Below are positions 44,573 to 55,947 of a stretch of 64,000 nucleotides of DNA, one piece after another. Positions within the stretch are counted from its first letter, which is position 1; every line of letters begins with the position of its first letter. The stretch comes from Vitrella brassicaformis (taxonomy: Eukaryota > Sar > Vitrellaceae). The position numbers and the translations under genes are program-made. The stretch is taken from NCBI GenBank assembly GCA_001179505.1, contig CDMY01000411.1, forward strand, positions 1 through 64,000. The letters run 5' to 3'. The notes below the pieces were generated by a model, which worked only from the letters and a program-made list of their open reading frames with translations, was not told the DNA's origin and did no database searches.

Positions 44573-46324
44573 ATGTCGAGTTCATCGTGCGGGCAGCCGC
44601 TGCCTCCGTCCTTCATGGACCTGGTAGAGTTGAAGCTCAGGGAGGAGGGTAAGTGCATACACGACGAGGGCTCCCTACAGCTCGACGCCGTGTCGCTCGC
44701 CCACGGCTTCACGTCGAAGGACGCCGAGTTCCTGCAGGAGATGTCTCAGATGAACTCGATGTCGCTGCGCATGTGCCGCATAAAAAAGGTGGGTGCCGAA
44801 CATGGGAAAATCAACGTACATAGATCTGTGGTGCGCTGTTGCTGGTACTTGCGTGTTGGTGTGGATCTGTCAGATGGACAACTTCGTGGTGCCAAAGGAG
44901 CTGGTGTCCCTGGCCATGGTGGACAATCGCATCAAGGTTCGCTGGTTCGTACAGGGATGCCTGCATCCGGAGGTTGCATGAATCTGATCTGTCAGGGAGG
45001 CCTGGAGGTGCTCAGCACGAACAAGAACAGCAAGCTGGTGCAGCTCAACCTAGCAGGCAACCCCATCGACAGCATCGACGCGCTCAAGCCACTCGTGAGA
45101 CCCCGACAGATCGCTCATATTCATCACCTGGTATTTGCCTCACGCCTGTGTTGATTTGATGTGTCATCCCCTCAGAAGAAGCTCAAGCACCTCAAGTCAC
45201 TCGATTTGACCCTGACGCCCCTGATGGAAGCCGACTCCTCCAGCAACACAGAAGGCAACCGCACCGCCATCCTCAAGATGCTCCCAAAGCTGAAGGCAAG
45301 CAACAAACTACCACTGGCCAGCGCTTCTCTCTGTCTGTCCATTGTTGTTCGTGCAGGTGTTGAACGGCCTCGACCGCGATAGCCGTGACGTGGTAGACCG
45401 TGGCGAGAACCGTTACGACGCCGACGAGGGCATGGCCGATGATTTGGAGGCCGAGCCGATGGATGGGGGCGAGGGAGGCGAGGGCGGCGGCAACGGAGAA
45501 GGCGATGGGGGAAACGGCCAACAGGGCGGACAAGACCAGCAGCAGCAGGGGCAGGGCCAGCAACAGCAAGACGGTAGGCATGGATGCACGGACGGACACC
45601 TCCTCGACGCATGGATGTGTCACACCCCTGCATGTCTGAATACACGCACTCAGGTGGTGGCGACGGTGGTGCGGGTGGCGGTGGCGCGTCTGGTGGTGAT
45701 GGTGGTGATGGTGGGCATGGTGGTGATGGTGGTGGTGACGGTGACGACAATGAGGGTGACGGTGACGGTGACGAAGAAGATGAAGACGGGGACGATGGCG
45801 ACCGCGTAGACCTCAAAGCCTTCTATGAGGGGGTCAGGCACACCGTACCACACCACACCATACGACAAAATGAAGCATAGAATGGTGTACGGTGCGTCTG
45901 TATTTCAGCAAATACCTGACGACGAGGAAGACGAGGACGAATTCCAGCCGGGGGATGACGAAGCTGACGAAGACCTACCCGGTATGCCAAGCCTCCACGT
46001 GCACGTGCCGTGCTCCTGCCGTGGGTTGTTCGCCCTCATGGACCGATGGATGGATTTGTGCAGATGACATCGACGACGAGGAGGACGAGCAAGAGGAGGA
46101 CGGCGGAGGGGACAAGGACGGCGATACCGCCGGCCGAGGTGCAGACACAGTCACTAGTGAATGACCGGGCGCATCGGTGCGTCTGTCACGTTGGTATGAA
46201 TGGGGGATGCGTGTTTGCTTGTTTGTTTGTTGGTTTGCTGGTTTGTTCAGGTGTGAAGCGTGCGGCAGAGGGTGCGGATGAGGACGGCGAGGATCGCCCC
46301 GCCAAAGCCGCCAAGTGCGAGTAG
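44573..46324 (+). CDS. ANP32: ANP32-like acidic leucine-rich nuclear phosphoprotein
   Basis: Nine exons: 44573-44788, 44874-44936, 44996-45094, 45176-45295, 45357-45573, 45654-45832, 45909-45981, 46064-46138 and 46251-46324. The N-terminal part is LRR (SLAMVDNRIK, LVQLNLAGNPIDSIDALKPL, KLKHLKSLDLTLTPL). The LRR cap VLNGLDRDSRDV resembles the ANP32 VLDGYDRDD block. Next come Gly/Gln-rich and long Asp/Glu runs, then the basic C-terminal GVKRAAEGADEDGEDRPAKA, matching the ANP32 KRKREpE-type nuclear signal. ANP32 proteins are histone chaperones and phosphatase regulators of the nucleus. Exon 4 ends AAG|GCAAGC, a GC-AG intron. Gly and Gln insertions make the acidic tail longer than in animals. It starts ~235 bp after the PABPN1 stop, on the same strand. 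Confidence 0.8.
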
Positions 46325-47261
46325 ACGACAAGACACACAGACACTAGACCAGCGTAGAATACCATAACCATGATATCCAGCACTTACACGTGCTGCCGAT
46401 GGTGGGATGGGATGGGGCGGGTGGCTGGGTGTGCTGTAGCATACATATGGCAGGCAGACCGTTTTATGACATATGGATGGATGGATGGATGATGCATGAA
46501 TGGCTGGTCGGTAGGTAGTGGGTGTCCGCCTCCTCTTCCTTCATGTCTGCCTGTCTGTCTGTCTGTCTGTCCGTCCGTGATGCGTCTGCATGATCCGTGA
46601 CCCTCTCCACCTCTTCTCTGGACGTTGCGTGTGTCTGTCGCTCTTTCTTTCTTTCTTTCTTTCTTTTGTTCTAGCTGTGTCAGTGTCTGTCGGTCGGTCG
46701 GTTTGTTTGTATCTCTGGAGTGCCCACTTCTATCTTGCCGAATGACTGACTCAGTGAGTGCCATAGTAGCCGCCGGAGATGGACACTGTCGGAAGACGCA
46801 CGAGACCTGCTGGATGAAAGATTCATTATGGTGTTTTCATGCACAACCTGGGCGCAAATGCGCGTACCAGCCATCCCCCAACGCACCTGCAAGAAGAGCC
46901 TTCAGAAGCGATCCGCAGCGCCTCTTAGATCGCGCCATCCCTTGTGGTCCACCGCTGCTGCCTTGTGATCCCTGGCTTTCGGCGTCCTTCGCAATTGAAT
47001 CGCTCATCTGCCTTCCTGGTATGCGTGTGTTCGCGTGAGGATTCATGCGTTGTCGATGTGTCGTTGTTGTGTGTGGTGGCTGTGGCAGGTTGATTTTCGC
47101 ACCTCTTATCGTGTCGCTTTTCGTTGGGCTTTCCCGCGTGACGTCATTCATTCAATCATTCTCAAGTCCCCGCGCTTGACTCAACCTGAGCTGATCTAGA
47201 CCATCACCATCGAAATGGTCTGAGCAGAACACAAGACAACCGACTACAGCCTCATCGAACC
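46325..47261. other. Intergenic with microsatellites
   Basis: Contains ATGG (46474-46490), TGTC (46548-46574) and TTTC (46640-46666) microsatellites. The open frames have low-complexity translations and are treated as chance. The last ~100 bases are the likely promoter of the next gene. Confidence 0.55.
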
Positions 47262-48602
47262 ATGTGGCCGTACACGAGGAGCCCACTCAATGGGCCGTCC
47301 CAGATGCCCGAGAGGAAGTCCTGGTTTACCACCGCCCGTCCCGTCAGCGCCCACCGCAATGTGCAGCGCCGGTGGGCACGGCGCTTCCTCCGCCTCCTCG
47401 CCCTCATCGGCTTCGTCACCGCTGCCGTCTGGTATCTTGCCCAACTCTTCGCGGCCGACAGCCCTGCTGGGTTGGGGGACGTCCACTTGGTCATGATGTC
47501 CACGAAAAATTACTGGCTGAAGGACTTGCGTGGCTACCTCCACGGCATCATGCAGCGCCACCTCGCCCGCCAGCGCGGCTTCGTCGTCCACATCATCGGC
47601 AATGATCACGCAGCTCCGGCAGGGGCGCTGGCCGGCCCGCCAAATACACGGCGCGCTGCGCTGCTGCGGGCACAGCTGCGCGAGCGCAAATGTCTTGACT
47701 TCGTGGCGCTGGCGGCTTCGAAGTTGGCGTCGGGGGCGTTCTCGAACGACTCCATCATCCTGCTGATGGACTCCTCGGACACACTGGTGCAGGCAACGGC
47801 CGCGGAGGCGGCGGCGCGGTTTCGGTGGATGGTGCTCGAGGGACAGAACAAGTAGGAGGCTTACTGGGCAGAGCGGATTGAGGCCGCAACAACGCCGCGC
47901 GAGCAGCTGCGGGTAAGGCGGGACGCCATGAAGTCGCGGGAGCAGCAGCGCAACGACCTTCAGCTCATCGTGGGAATGGAGCCGGCGTGTGCCCCCTCCG
48001 TGTGCCACGAGGTCGATGCCACACTTGTTGATGCCATGATGGGAATGTCGGCCGGCAAGAGACGCAAGTGGTACTCTCAGATGGTGGCCACCCGCGAGAC
48101 CTTCCCTCTCCGCCCACGCCCCTTCGTGAACGCCGGCTGCCTCGCCGGCACTACCGCCACCCTTATGGATGTGTGCCAGCAGTTGCCGCCGCTTATGCAC
48201 CGGCACGAAGACAGCAGCGACCAGAAGGCGCTCGGACGTCTGCTGGCAGACACCACCCTCCCGTACGCCCACTCGGCCGTCCTCGATGTCAACGCGCACG
48301 TATGTACGAAGCGATGTGTCTGGTGTGGCGGCTGCCCGATTTTTCGTGTGTTGTTGTGTGAATCCCCCTAGTTCTGCTACAATTTCGTCGATGCACAGGC
48401 GGGTGAGCTCGTGCCGTGGATTCGGCGAGTGTTCATGTGGGAGCCACGGCGGCGACTGTTCGTCTTTCAAGAGCAGCTGCTTTCTGCCCAGCGCGGCGAG
48501 GCGGCGGCCTTTCCGATTGTGTTTCACTTTCCCAACTTTTCCTGGTGGCGGAAAGGGGCGCTTTACACGCAGCTGGTGCCGTACCTCCTTGGGGGGCCGT
48601 AA
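47262..48602 (+). pseudogene. PLOD-like glycosyltransferase interrupted by in-frame TAG
   Basis: Type II topology: a basic N terminus, then one helix (LRLLALIGFVTAAVWYLAQLF). The lumenal part resembles the glycosyltransferase domain of PLOD/LH3 and related algal enzymes: VHLVMMSTKNYWLKDLRGYL, SIILLMDSSDTLVQ (the D-x-D-like site), FVNAGCLAGTTATLMDVC, DSSDQKALGRLLADT, and HSAVLDVNAH spliced (intron ~48300-48374) to FCYNFVDA. It ends GALYTQLVPYLLGGP at TAA 48602. A TAG at 47853-47855 interrupts the frame after EGQNK, yet the same frame continues (EAYWAERIEAATT) for ~150 codons to the splice site with conserved motifs intact. PABPN1 and ANP32 next door end in TAG, so it is a normal stop here. Explanations are a recent nonsense mutation, a sequencing error or readthrough. 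Confidence 0.7.
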
Positions 48603-49747
48603 TGCAGCGTCCGCGGCTCAAACGTTGGCGACAAGATCTGAAGGCATCGAGATGTACAGCTAGAATGGAGGCTGACGTGGTACAGCTGAAGGCAACACGT
48701 GTCAGTCGGATCTAGAGGATGCCATTCAGACAGTGACCCCCCTGACTGCGGTGACACTTCCGCCAACGAGTGCAGAGATGGAAGGTCAGAGTGGGGCGAA
48801 CACATTCACTGTGTCTCGCATCACATGTATGTATGCAGGTTGTTAAGGTAATGACCAGACCTCTACTGACGGCAACGAGTGCTGCACCCGCTTTTCAACG
48901 AAAAGCAGCAGTGGCACATGTGAAGAATGCGGCAGTGGAAAAAGGGAATGTACCGCAACGCCGTCGTGCCACTTTGTGAGGAAAAGACGAGAACATCTCA
49001 TGTGCTCATTCACGCGACGCAATTGAGCTCCCTCCCTGGCTTCATTTCGTGCAGGCTCGCCGGTACGACATCAGATCTCACTTTGAGCGCTGCGCCATTG
49101 CATTCGGCGAAGGCGGTGTCTGTGACGCTGATAGGAGTCTATTTGGATTGCCGAGACGGTATCGACTCCGCTGTCCCTTTGGACATCCTGTGGCGATGGC
49201 GGCTTGTGCGTGGCTTCTGTATCTGCGCCTGGTGGTGACGAAGACTGTGAACCAGCCTTGGGCGTCCGACGATGCAGAAGGGCTTATGGCAGAGAAAGAC
49301 TGGAGTTTTCGTAGGACGTGCCAAAAGTAGTGCAACGGGCAATTAGGAAAGAGGAAAGGTCTGTCTATTTGTCTGTCTTCTGCCTGTCTTGAGTGGGCGT
49401 CTGTCTGGAAGGGGAAGCGATGATGCGAAGGGACGTCACCGGGTTGATTCCACCAAGACACAACACTCGCCCGACAAAAATCCTACTGTCATTGATGTAC
49501 CCACAACACATTGCGTAAGCCATTCATGTCTCTGTCAAGCGCACAATTCGACCACCGTAAGAAGGCTAGGACACAGAGGGGCGTGGAATCGGTCGATCGG
49601 AGTGTGATCGTGCGTGGCCAGTGTAGATGAATCGGACTCGGCTCAAAGAGGAGGCCAAGGCCACCAGTAACCAACATCGCTAGGGTGTAGCATAAAACGC
49701 TCGTCCTACTCCATAACCTGAGCTCCTCCATCGCACGCACTCACCCC
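48603..49747. other. Intergenic
   Basis: Small frames on both strands without splice or domain support. No repeats of note. Confidence 0.45.
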
Positions 49748-52722
49748 ATGGATCCCTCCTCCTCGCGCAGACAGCCCACGTCGATGGATGACGTGTACGG
49801 CGCCTTTGGTTGCGACGACCCATCGCAGCTGCAGGAGATGTTCGGCACGTTCGATGACAAGGTGCGCTTGTTTGCCTATACATGAAGCTGGCATGGCAGA
49901 TCTGTGCATGAATGCGCTCGGACATGAGTGCATGTGTCCGTATATGTGTTTGGTGTCAACAGCCGCACGAGCAGGCGATGGTGGCGTATTGGCAGCGTGG
50001 CATGGAGAGCGTGGTCAAATACAAGTACGCAGACGACTCTTGAAGACTCATGTCACACCTGGGTGTGTCTTGGTGCTTTTCCCAGGTCCTCTCTGGCAAT
50101 ATCTGCCAAGCAGCTGGTGCAGATGTTCAAACAGCACAGAGAGAAGTTCCCCATCGTGCCACAGGGTAAGCAGACATCTGCAGGCACATGTGTGCATCAG
50201 GGCGCATGCGTATGCCCACCATCCACCGCCAGGCCTACCGGCTCTCTTGGCGCGCCTCTGTCGAGACAAGAGCATCGTACCCATGTCAACCGTCCTGCCC
50301 GAATCGGTTCTCAAACATGCACGACACATTCATTCTTTCATTCATTCATTCATTCATGAGATCGCCATTGATGCGCAATACGTGTATGTGCAGCAGCCCA
50401 AGCACTGGCAGGCGGCAGATGCGGCGCCCCAGCCGTCTTTGATGCGCTCGATCGCTGGTATGCGGACATCTATACACGCAGAGGGGAGGGAGGGAGGGAT
50501 GACGTGCGTACTCTTACCAGGTGTGACGAGTCACGTTGTCTTCGGAGGTCTTGGCGTTATCACCGCTGCTGCTTCATACGTGGTACGCATGGGCACAGGT
50601 GCCATTGACATCTGCACGTATGTATTTTGTACTGTATACTGTTTCATGCGTACAGAGTGGCCATACGAGCCGGGATAGCCGTGTCACGATGGACGAAAGT
50701 GAGCGGATGGTGGTCATCAGTGTGCTTGAGGTATATATGCACGTCGTAATTCATGAGTAGCAGAGAGAGAGATTGGGCACGTACTGTCCATTATGTATGC
50801 GTGTATCTGTCTTGTGCGCAGGAGCTTGCTCAGGCGCTCGAAGCAGACCTACTCGCCTCCACGGTAGGCAACGCGCCCATCCATACGCACAAAAATATGA
50901 TGCGCGTATGTGCTGTGTTGTGTTGTGGCGCACAGGACCGTTGCTGCGAGTGGTCGGACTCTTTGCTGACAGACGGCGAGGGCAAGGCCATCCTGCTGTC
51001 ACGAGACGACATACGCAAGTTCCTCACACACCGTGTATGGATGTCTATGTATACATGAATGTGTCACACACGAGTGGATGTATGTGTATGTGTATGTGTG
51101 TGCACAGGGAGTGGGCAGCGATCGTCAGAACAGCACGTGCACCATGGCCGAGCATGTGGAGATCTTCGTGTGGTACCTCGTCAACTACAAGTATGCACCA
51201 CGCCGCGCCCGTCACGAGTCGCCATCCATACGTGAATGAACGAATGAACGCATGCATGCATGTGGATGAATGCGTACGTTTGCAGGAGCAGCCTTGCTGT
51301 GCGTGTCAGTGCTGGACAGGGAGCCGTCATAGATGTGAGCACATGAAACTTCACAGATGCACGCGCATTTGTGCACAGGTTCTGTGTGTGGTCAGGCTGT
51401 CAAAGTCGCCCTGCACACAAGCTCAGACAAGCACCAAGTGAGCCGACAAAAAAAGAGCCATGAGGGAGGGATGTCATATGACATGTGCACCTTCACTCGT
51501 GCAGACAGCAACACTGTCGCTGAGTGACCACGACCGTGCTCTCCTGATCGAGCGATACGTCGAGGACAAGCTCAAAAAGAGAGAGAAGAACCTGCTCAAC
51601 AAGTATTGCCTTCACAACGATATTATCACATGATCTGCACACAACCGGGCATGTCGCATGTATATGGTTGCATTGTGGGTGTCAGGTGGACTGAGGTGGA
51701 CGCCAACTGCCGCAGGCTGCTCAAATATGACAAGCAGCGTACGCAATGCTTCCATATGTATCTGCTTACACACATGCGGCACGTGCGCGTGTATGAGTGT
51801 CATGCAGTGGCCCTGGTCGAGTTGAAGCGTCGCAACATGATCGCAGCGGAGCTGACCAAAATCAAAAACCAGCTGCTCACCGTACCCCTCCCACACCTCA
51901 CACACATACATACACACACACATACATACATACAATCACATCGCACTTTCGTGGCGCGTGCACATGTGCAGCATTGCACTGCTGTTGCTTGTGTATGTGT
52001 GTATGTGTGCAGGTGTCTCAGTGCATGCTGCAGCGTGATGCAGCCGTGTCACTCAGCACGGTGACGGCCATGCTGGAGACGACCACACAAGCCACAGCAA
52101 GCACCATGTGAGTGACTGCGACGTACGTATGGGTGTCACCATTTAGTCGCCTGTGTGTATATCTGTCTGTTTGCTCCATATTCCAGTGACCGCGATCGCG
52201 TCCTGACTGCCATGGACAACGCTGCAGATGTACAGGTATGCACGTACGTGTCTGTCGATCTGCGCCTTTCACCTGTGTCGACGCCTCACCACACACAGGA
52301 CGATTTGGCTGAGGTGAGTGCGGCTTTCTCGGCAGGCACCGACGCACGGCTCGCAGCTGCTGGGGTGAGTGAGTCAGAGATGCGTGCATGCATGCACACA
52401 TCCATCCATCGTTCCCATGTGTCCGTGTGTGGACGTCCTTGTAGGCGACTGACGATGCGCTCGAGTCACAGTATGCCGAGCTGCTCGCCGAGCTATCCAT
52501 TCAAGACAAAGACAAGGCCGCGCAAAAGCAGGAAGCGCCAGACAACAAGCAGCAGAGGTACGTCTCGTCTATACCATGTATGCCCATGAGCCTGTCTATG
52601 TGTTGAGCAGGGTGGAGCAGCTGTTGAACGACCTGCCAGCAGTCCCAAACGGTCCGCTCCCTTCACCAGACAAAAAAGAGGCGGCACGTGGGGAGGCGGC
52701 TGGTGCTCGTGTGGCCCAGTGA
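49748..52722 (+). CDS. CHMP7: CHMP7/SNF7-family ESCRT-III protein
   Basis: About 17 short exons. The N-terminal half has winged-helix-like segments seen in CHMP7: AMVAYWQRGMESVVKY, LAISAKQLVQMFKQHREKFP, MAEHVEIFVWYLVNYK and SSLAVRVSAGQGAVID. The C-terminal half is the SNF7 helical hairpin: LIERYVEDKLKKREKNLLNK, ALVELKRRNMIAAELTKIK, SLSTVTAMLETTTQATASTM, DRDRVLTAMDNAADVQDDLA and ALESQYAELLAELSIQDKDK. It ends with a MIM-like VEQLLNDLPAVP. CHMP7 recruits ESCRT-III to the nuclear envelope and ER for membrane sealing. The length and the N-terminal ESCRT-II-like part separate it from the smaller CHMP4/SNF7 proteins. Introns are rich in GTATG repeats. Convergent with TRMT1. Confidence 0.75.
50331..50357 (+). 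repeat. CATT microsatellite in a CHMP7 intron
   Basis: TTCATTCATTCATTCATTCATT tract within an intron of the SNF7-family gene. A similar ATTC run is at 55597-55625. Confidence 0.8.
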
Positions 52723-53035
52723 CACGCTCTGTGCATGCGGCTTTGTACAGTGAGTGTGCATGCGTGTCAAAGGACACTTGTGTATGATACTCACGGCATC
52801 AATTCCGAAGAATGTACGCAACGAATGGTGAATCATTTTTGTGTCGGCAATCGACGGACGCATGCAAGACAAAGAGGAGAGCGACAACACTACATATATA
52901 TATTCGCTCATGCGTCCCTTTTAGCTAGCCCCGGCTCGACCGCGCCTTCTTTTGAGGGCCTGCATGAACAACAGAATAACGAGCAACGGCATCGATAGCA
53001 AATGTGTGTCTGCAGTGCTCTGGAGCCCTGTGCAC
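52723..53035. other. Convergent 3' UTR spacer
   Basis: About 300 bases between the stop codons of CHMP7 and TRMT1. No gene seen. Confidence 0.6.
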
Positions 53036-55814
53036 TTACTGACCCCAGAAGGGTTGAGGATTGGGCATCCACCTGGGCTGTGCCTGCGATGACGCATCCC
53101 TGTCCTCGCGTATGCACGAGCCCATCAGTGTGCTGACGTCCTTGTGCAGAGAGAAGTCGATGCCCTCCGTCCTGACAGAGACACCGACAGGGAGCGCCTT
53201 GCCGTCAGTGAGGCGTGTTGGTTTGCTCTCGCTTACATGATGTCCTTTTGGAGCAGAGCGTGCTTGGTGTTCTTGGGGGGGTGCTCCTGTGCAGCAGAGG
53301 CCAATCAACATATCAAGTCATATGTACACACAAGAATGGCCGTTGGTTTATGGCCCGCCCACCCCCCACGCACCTTTGCCCAGGACCGTATGAGATCATG
53401 CACCACAGTGGGTGGCGCATCCGTCTGCAATTGAATGACATCATGACATGACAGACACCCACGTGTGCAATGAATGCCATCTCCCTTGCGCGTGACTCCT
53501 CTCAGCTACCTTGATGGCCTGTGGCTCTCTGTGGAAATGTGACACGCGATACCCGAGATGCAGCAAAGCCGACCTGCTCGTCGCAACCAGCCCATGTTTG
53601 TGACGCGGGCGGGCAATGTGTGAGTTTTCGTCTCTCACTTGAATGCCTTCAGGGGTATAACTTGCAGCTTGATCTTCGCACAGAGGGAAGGCAGATGGTA
53701 GAACAGCGGCAAATCAAACCACTCCTGCAGAACACAGGGAACCACCGGATGGGTGCGTGTATGCTGTCGACCAGTCCGTCGCTCACCTGTTGGACGGCCC
53801 CCAGCATCCCCTTGATGCGTGGCGTCTGCGTCAGGCCATCCAGTGTGTCACTGTCGTCGGCATCGGCAGCCTTGCACACCTCCAGACACAGAGAGACGAA
53901 CTCCTGCTCACACTCAAAACCAAGGGGAGCATTCACCGGCGATCAGGTTTCGCTTCGTCTGGTTTTTGTGATGATTACCTCTTGGTAGAGCGGCCCCATG
54001 TACGCCGGCCCTCCAATCGTGTACCGGCCGCCACACTCGCCACACGTGCCACCTGCACACGAACGATCGACAGGCAGAGAGTCGCACATTGCACGCCTTG
54101 CACTGTCTTTCGCGTGGGTTTCACCGATGTGTGTGGGCATGTGTGGCGCTTTGAAGCGGTCGGGGCCCTGCGGATTCTTGCTGGGGACAGTCTCGCCAAG
54201 AGGCACGACATGAAAGGTGTCACACTGCACACACTGAAAAACCTGGAGAGAGAGATATAGAGAGAGAGAGAGAGACTTACAGCAGCGCATTGTCAGGCTG
54301 ATTTGATCTCACCAGGCCCGTTTCCTTGCAGATGTTCTTCGTCTCGGCAGATGAGTTGCGGATTTGGACGAACACCTGCATACGCAAACATATATAGAGA
54401 CACGTGAATGTCCAGGTTATATGCGCCTGCTTACCCGGACGTAAAAGTCGATGCTGAACGATGCGAGCGGCACGACCGACCGCTTGTACCGCCCAGCACT
54501 CGTGCGAATCGCATGCAGCACCAGCCTGTCATCACAGAGAGTGAGAGGAAGGGCATCCTCTCAATCCATCGGATGGGTCGTCGACAGGACGAGAGTCACC
54601 TGAGTGCCATCTCGTGGACGTATCTGGCCTTGAGTGCCGTGCCGCCATAGCGGGAGAAGGTGACCTCAGGCGTATTGCCCGCCAACACGGGCATGTCGGT
54701 CGACGTCACGCACAACATGCCTGCGCACACGATTCCATAAAGCGAAGGAGGTGTGTGAGGCGGTGGGTGGGGGATCTGACCTCCGTCCTTGACGGCCTGC
54801 ACGGCGGCATCGAGGAAGGGGGATGCCGAGCCGTATGGGTCGATGTCGATGATATCAAGATTGTCGGCACCGTTACCCTTCCCCTGCTGTTGCCCGCGCC
54901 TCTTCCACATGTACATCAGCACCGACGCATCCTCACACTCAACTGAACACAGAAAGCAAAACGAACGGAGTGTATGTCCAAATGTCCGTCTGTTTCCCGC
55001 TTCCTCTCTCCCTTGGCAGGCGGACCGTGCATTTGGTCTGGTGAGATATTGTTGATGTGTCTGTTGTGTCTGATAGTATCGGCAGCCTTTGGGTCGATGT
55101 CGTTCGCAATGACGTGCCGCACACAGTGGGGCAGCTCCAGCAGATAACGGAGGCCCCGCAGTCCACTCGCAGACAGAGGCTCCAGCACCGTCAGCCGGTG
55201 CGACTCGGGCACGTCAACCAGACCACGAAAAGCTGCAGCTGGTGGCTGTGCGCGGCTGCCGTGGGCATCTCCCGTGCCATTGTGCTGCTCTGTGTCCACT
55301 GGCGCTGCAGAGGATTCGTCTTGAGGTGGAACAGCCGGGCTGGCACCGTCTTGGTCTGGCAAGGGCCCATCACTGCCAACAGCTGTCCAAGCAAAACGCA
55401 GACAGAGTGAGACTAATGTTTGTATGTGTTGGTGCGGGCCTGCCTTTCCGTTTGGTGCCTCTGGTCTTTTTGTTGGCCTTGTTAGCCTGCAGCTGCCTCC
55501 ACCTCAGCTGATGGTAGGCTTTGATGCAGATCACAGACAGATCCCTGTTCACCTGCAGACAAATACAGACGACTGACTCACTCATGGTCCACTCAATGAC
55601 TCATTCACTCATTCATTCATTCATTGTGAAGTGATAGTGTCTGCTGTGTGTCTGTGGTCAGATCGTTACTCACCACCTGTGCGGGGTTATAGAAGACCTC
55701 GTTGGCTGCGCTGACCTCCACCTGCGCCTTGCCCTCGTGAATCAGCTTCAGCTTTGGCGAATTGGACGAGCCTGGTGCAGCTGCACCCTGTCCTTCTCCA
55801 CTGCTTTCCGCCAT
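53036..55814 (-). CDS. TRMT1: tRNA (guanine26-N2)-dimethyltransferase (TRM1)
   Basis: A multi-exon minus-strand gene from ATG 55814 (MAESSGEGQ) to TAA 53036. TRM1 landmarks appear in order: [35 protein letters not shown]; motif [36 protein letters not shown]; the catalytic [39 protein letters not shown] followed by [19 protein letters not shown]; the zinc cysteines CVQCDTF and [20 protein letters not shown]; and the C-terminal [17 protein letters not shown] with PNPQPFWG. The enzyme methylates G26 of many tRNAs to m2,2G, in the nucleus and mitochondria. There is no strong N-terminal targeting peptide. Its promoter carries CCCTAA repeats and is shared head-to-head with the RS-rich gene, with only ~130 bp between start codons. 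Confidence 0.9.
54247..54276 (+). repeat. GA microsatellite in a TRMT1 intron
   Basis: Run of GAGA units with one interruption, located in an intron next to the 3' splice side of a TRMT1 exon. Confidence 0.8.
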
Positions 55815-55947
55815 CTGTGATTTCCTCGCGGCCTGCTACCCCTGTGAGCCTCCAGACCCCGCAGCCTGAACCCTAACCCTGAAACCCTAACATCCCACGG
55901 CCATCTTCTGTGCGAAAGCTGTTCAAGCTCGGAAATTGCAGGAACGT
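55815..55947. promoter_or_regulatory. Bidirectional promoter with CCCTAA telo-box cluster
   Basis: A 133-bp region between divergent start codons (55814 minus, 55948 plus). It contains CCTGAACCCTAACCCTGAAACCCTAAC at about 55864-55890, i.e. three near-telomeric units. Similar motifs lie upstream of PABPN1. In plants, AAACCCTA boxes mark promoters of translation and ribosome-related genes. Confidence 0.55.

Noticed and set aside
45172-45816. Minus-strand Ser/Pro-rich 214-codon frame
   Set aside because: Shadow of the Asp/Gly-rich exons of ANP32. It spans sense introns with no features of its own.
47853-47855. TAG reassigned to an amino acid
   Set aside because: PABPN1 and ANP32 end at TAG with normal-looking termini, so a nuclear code change is not supported.
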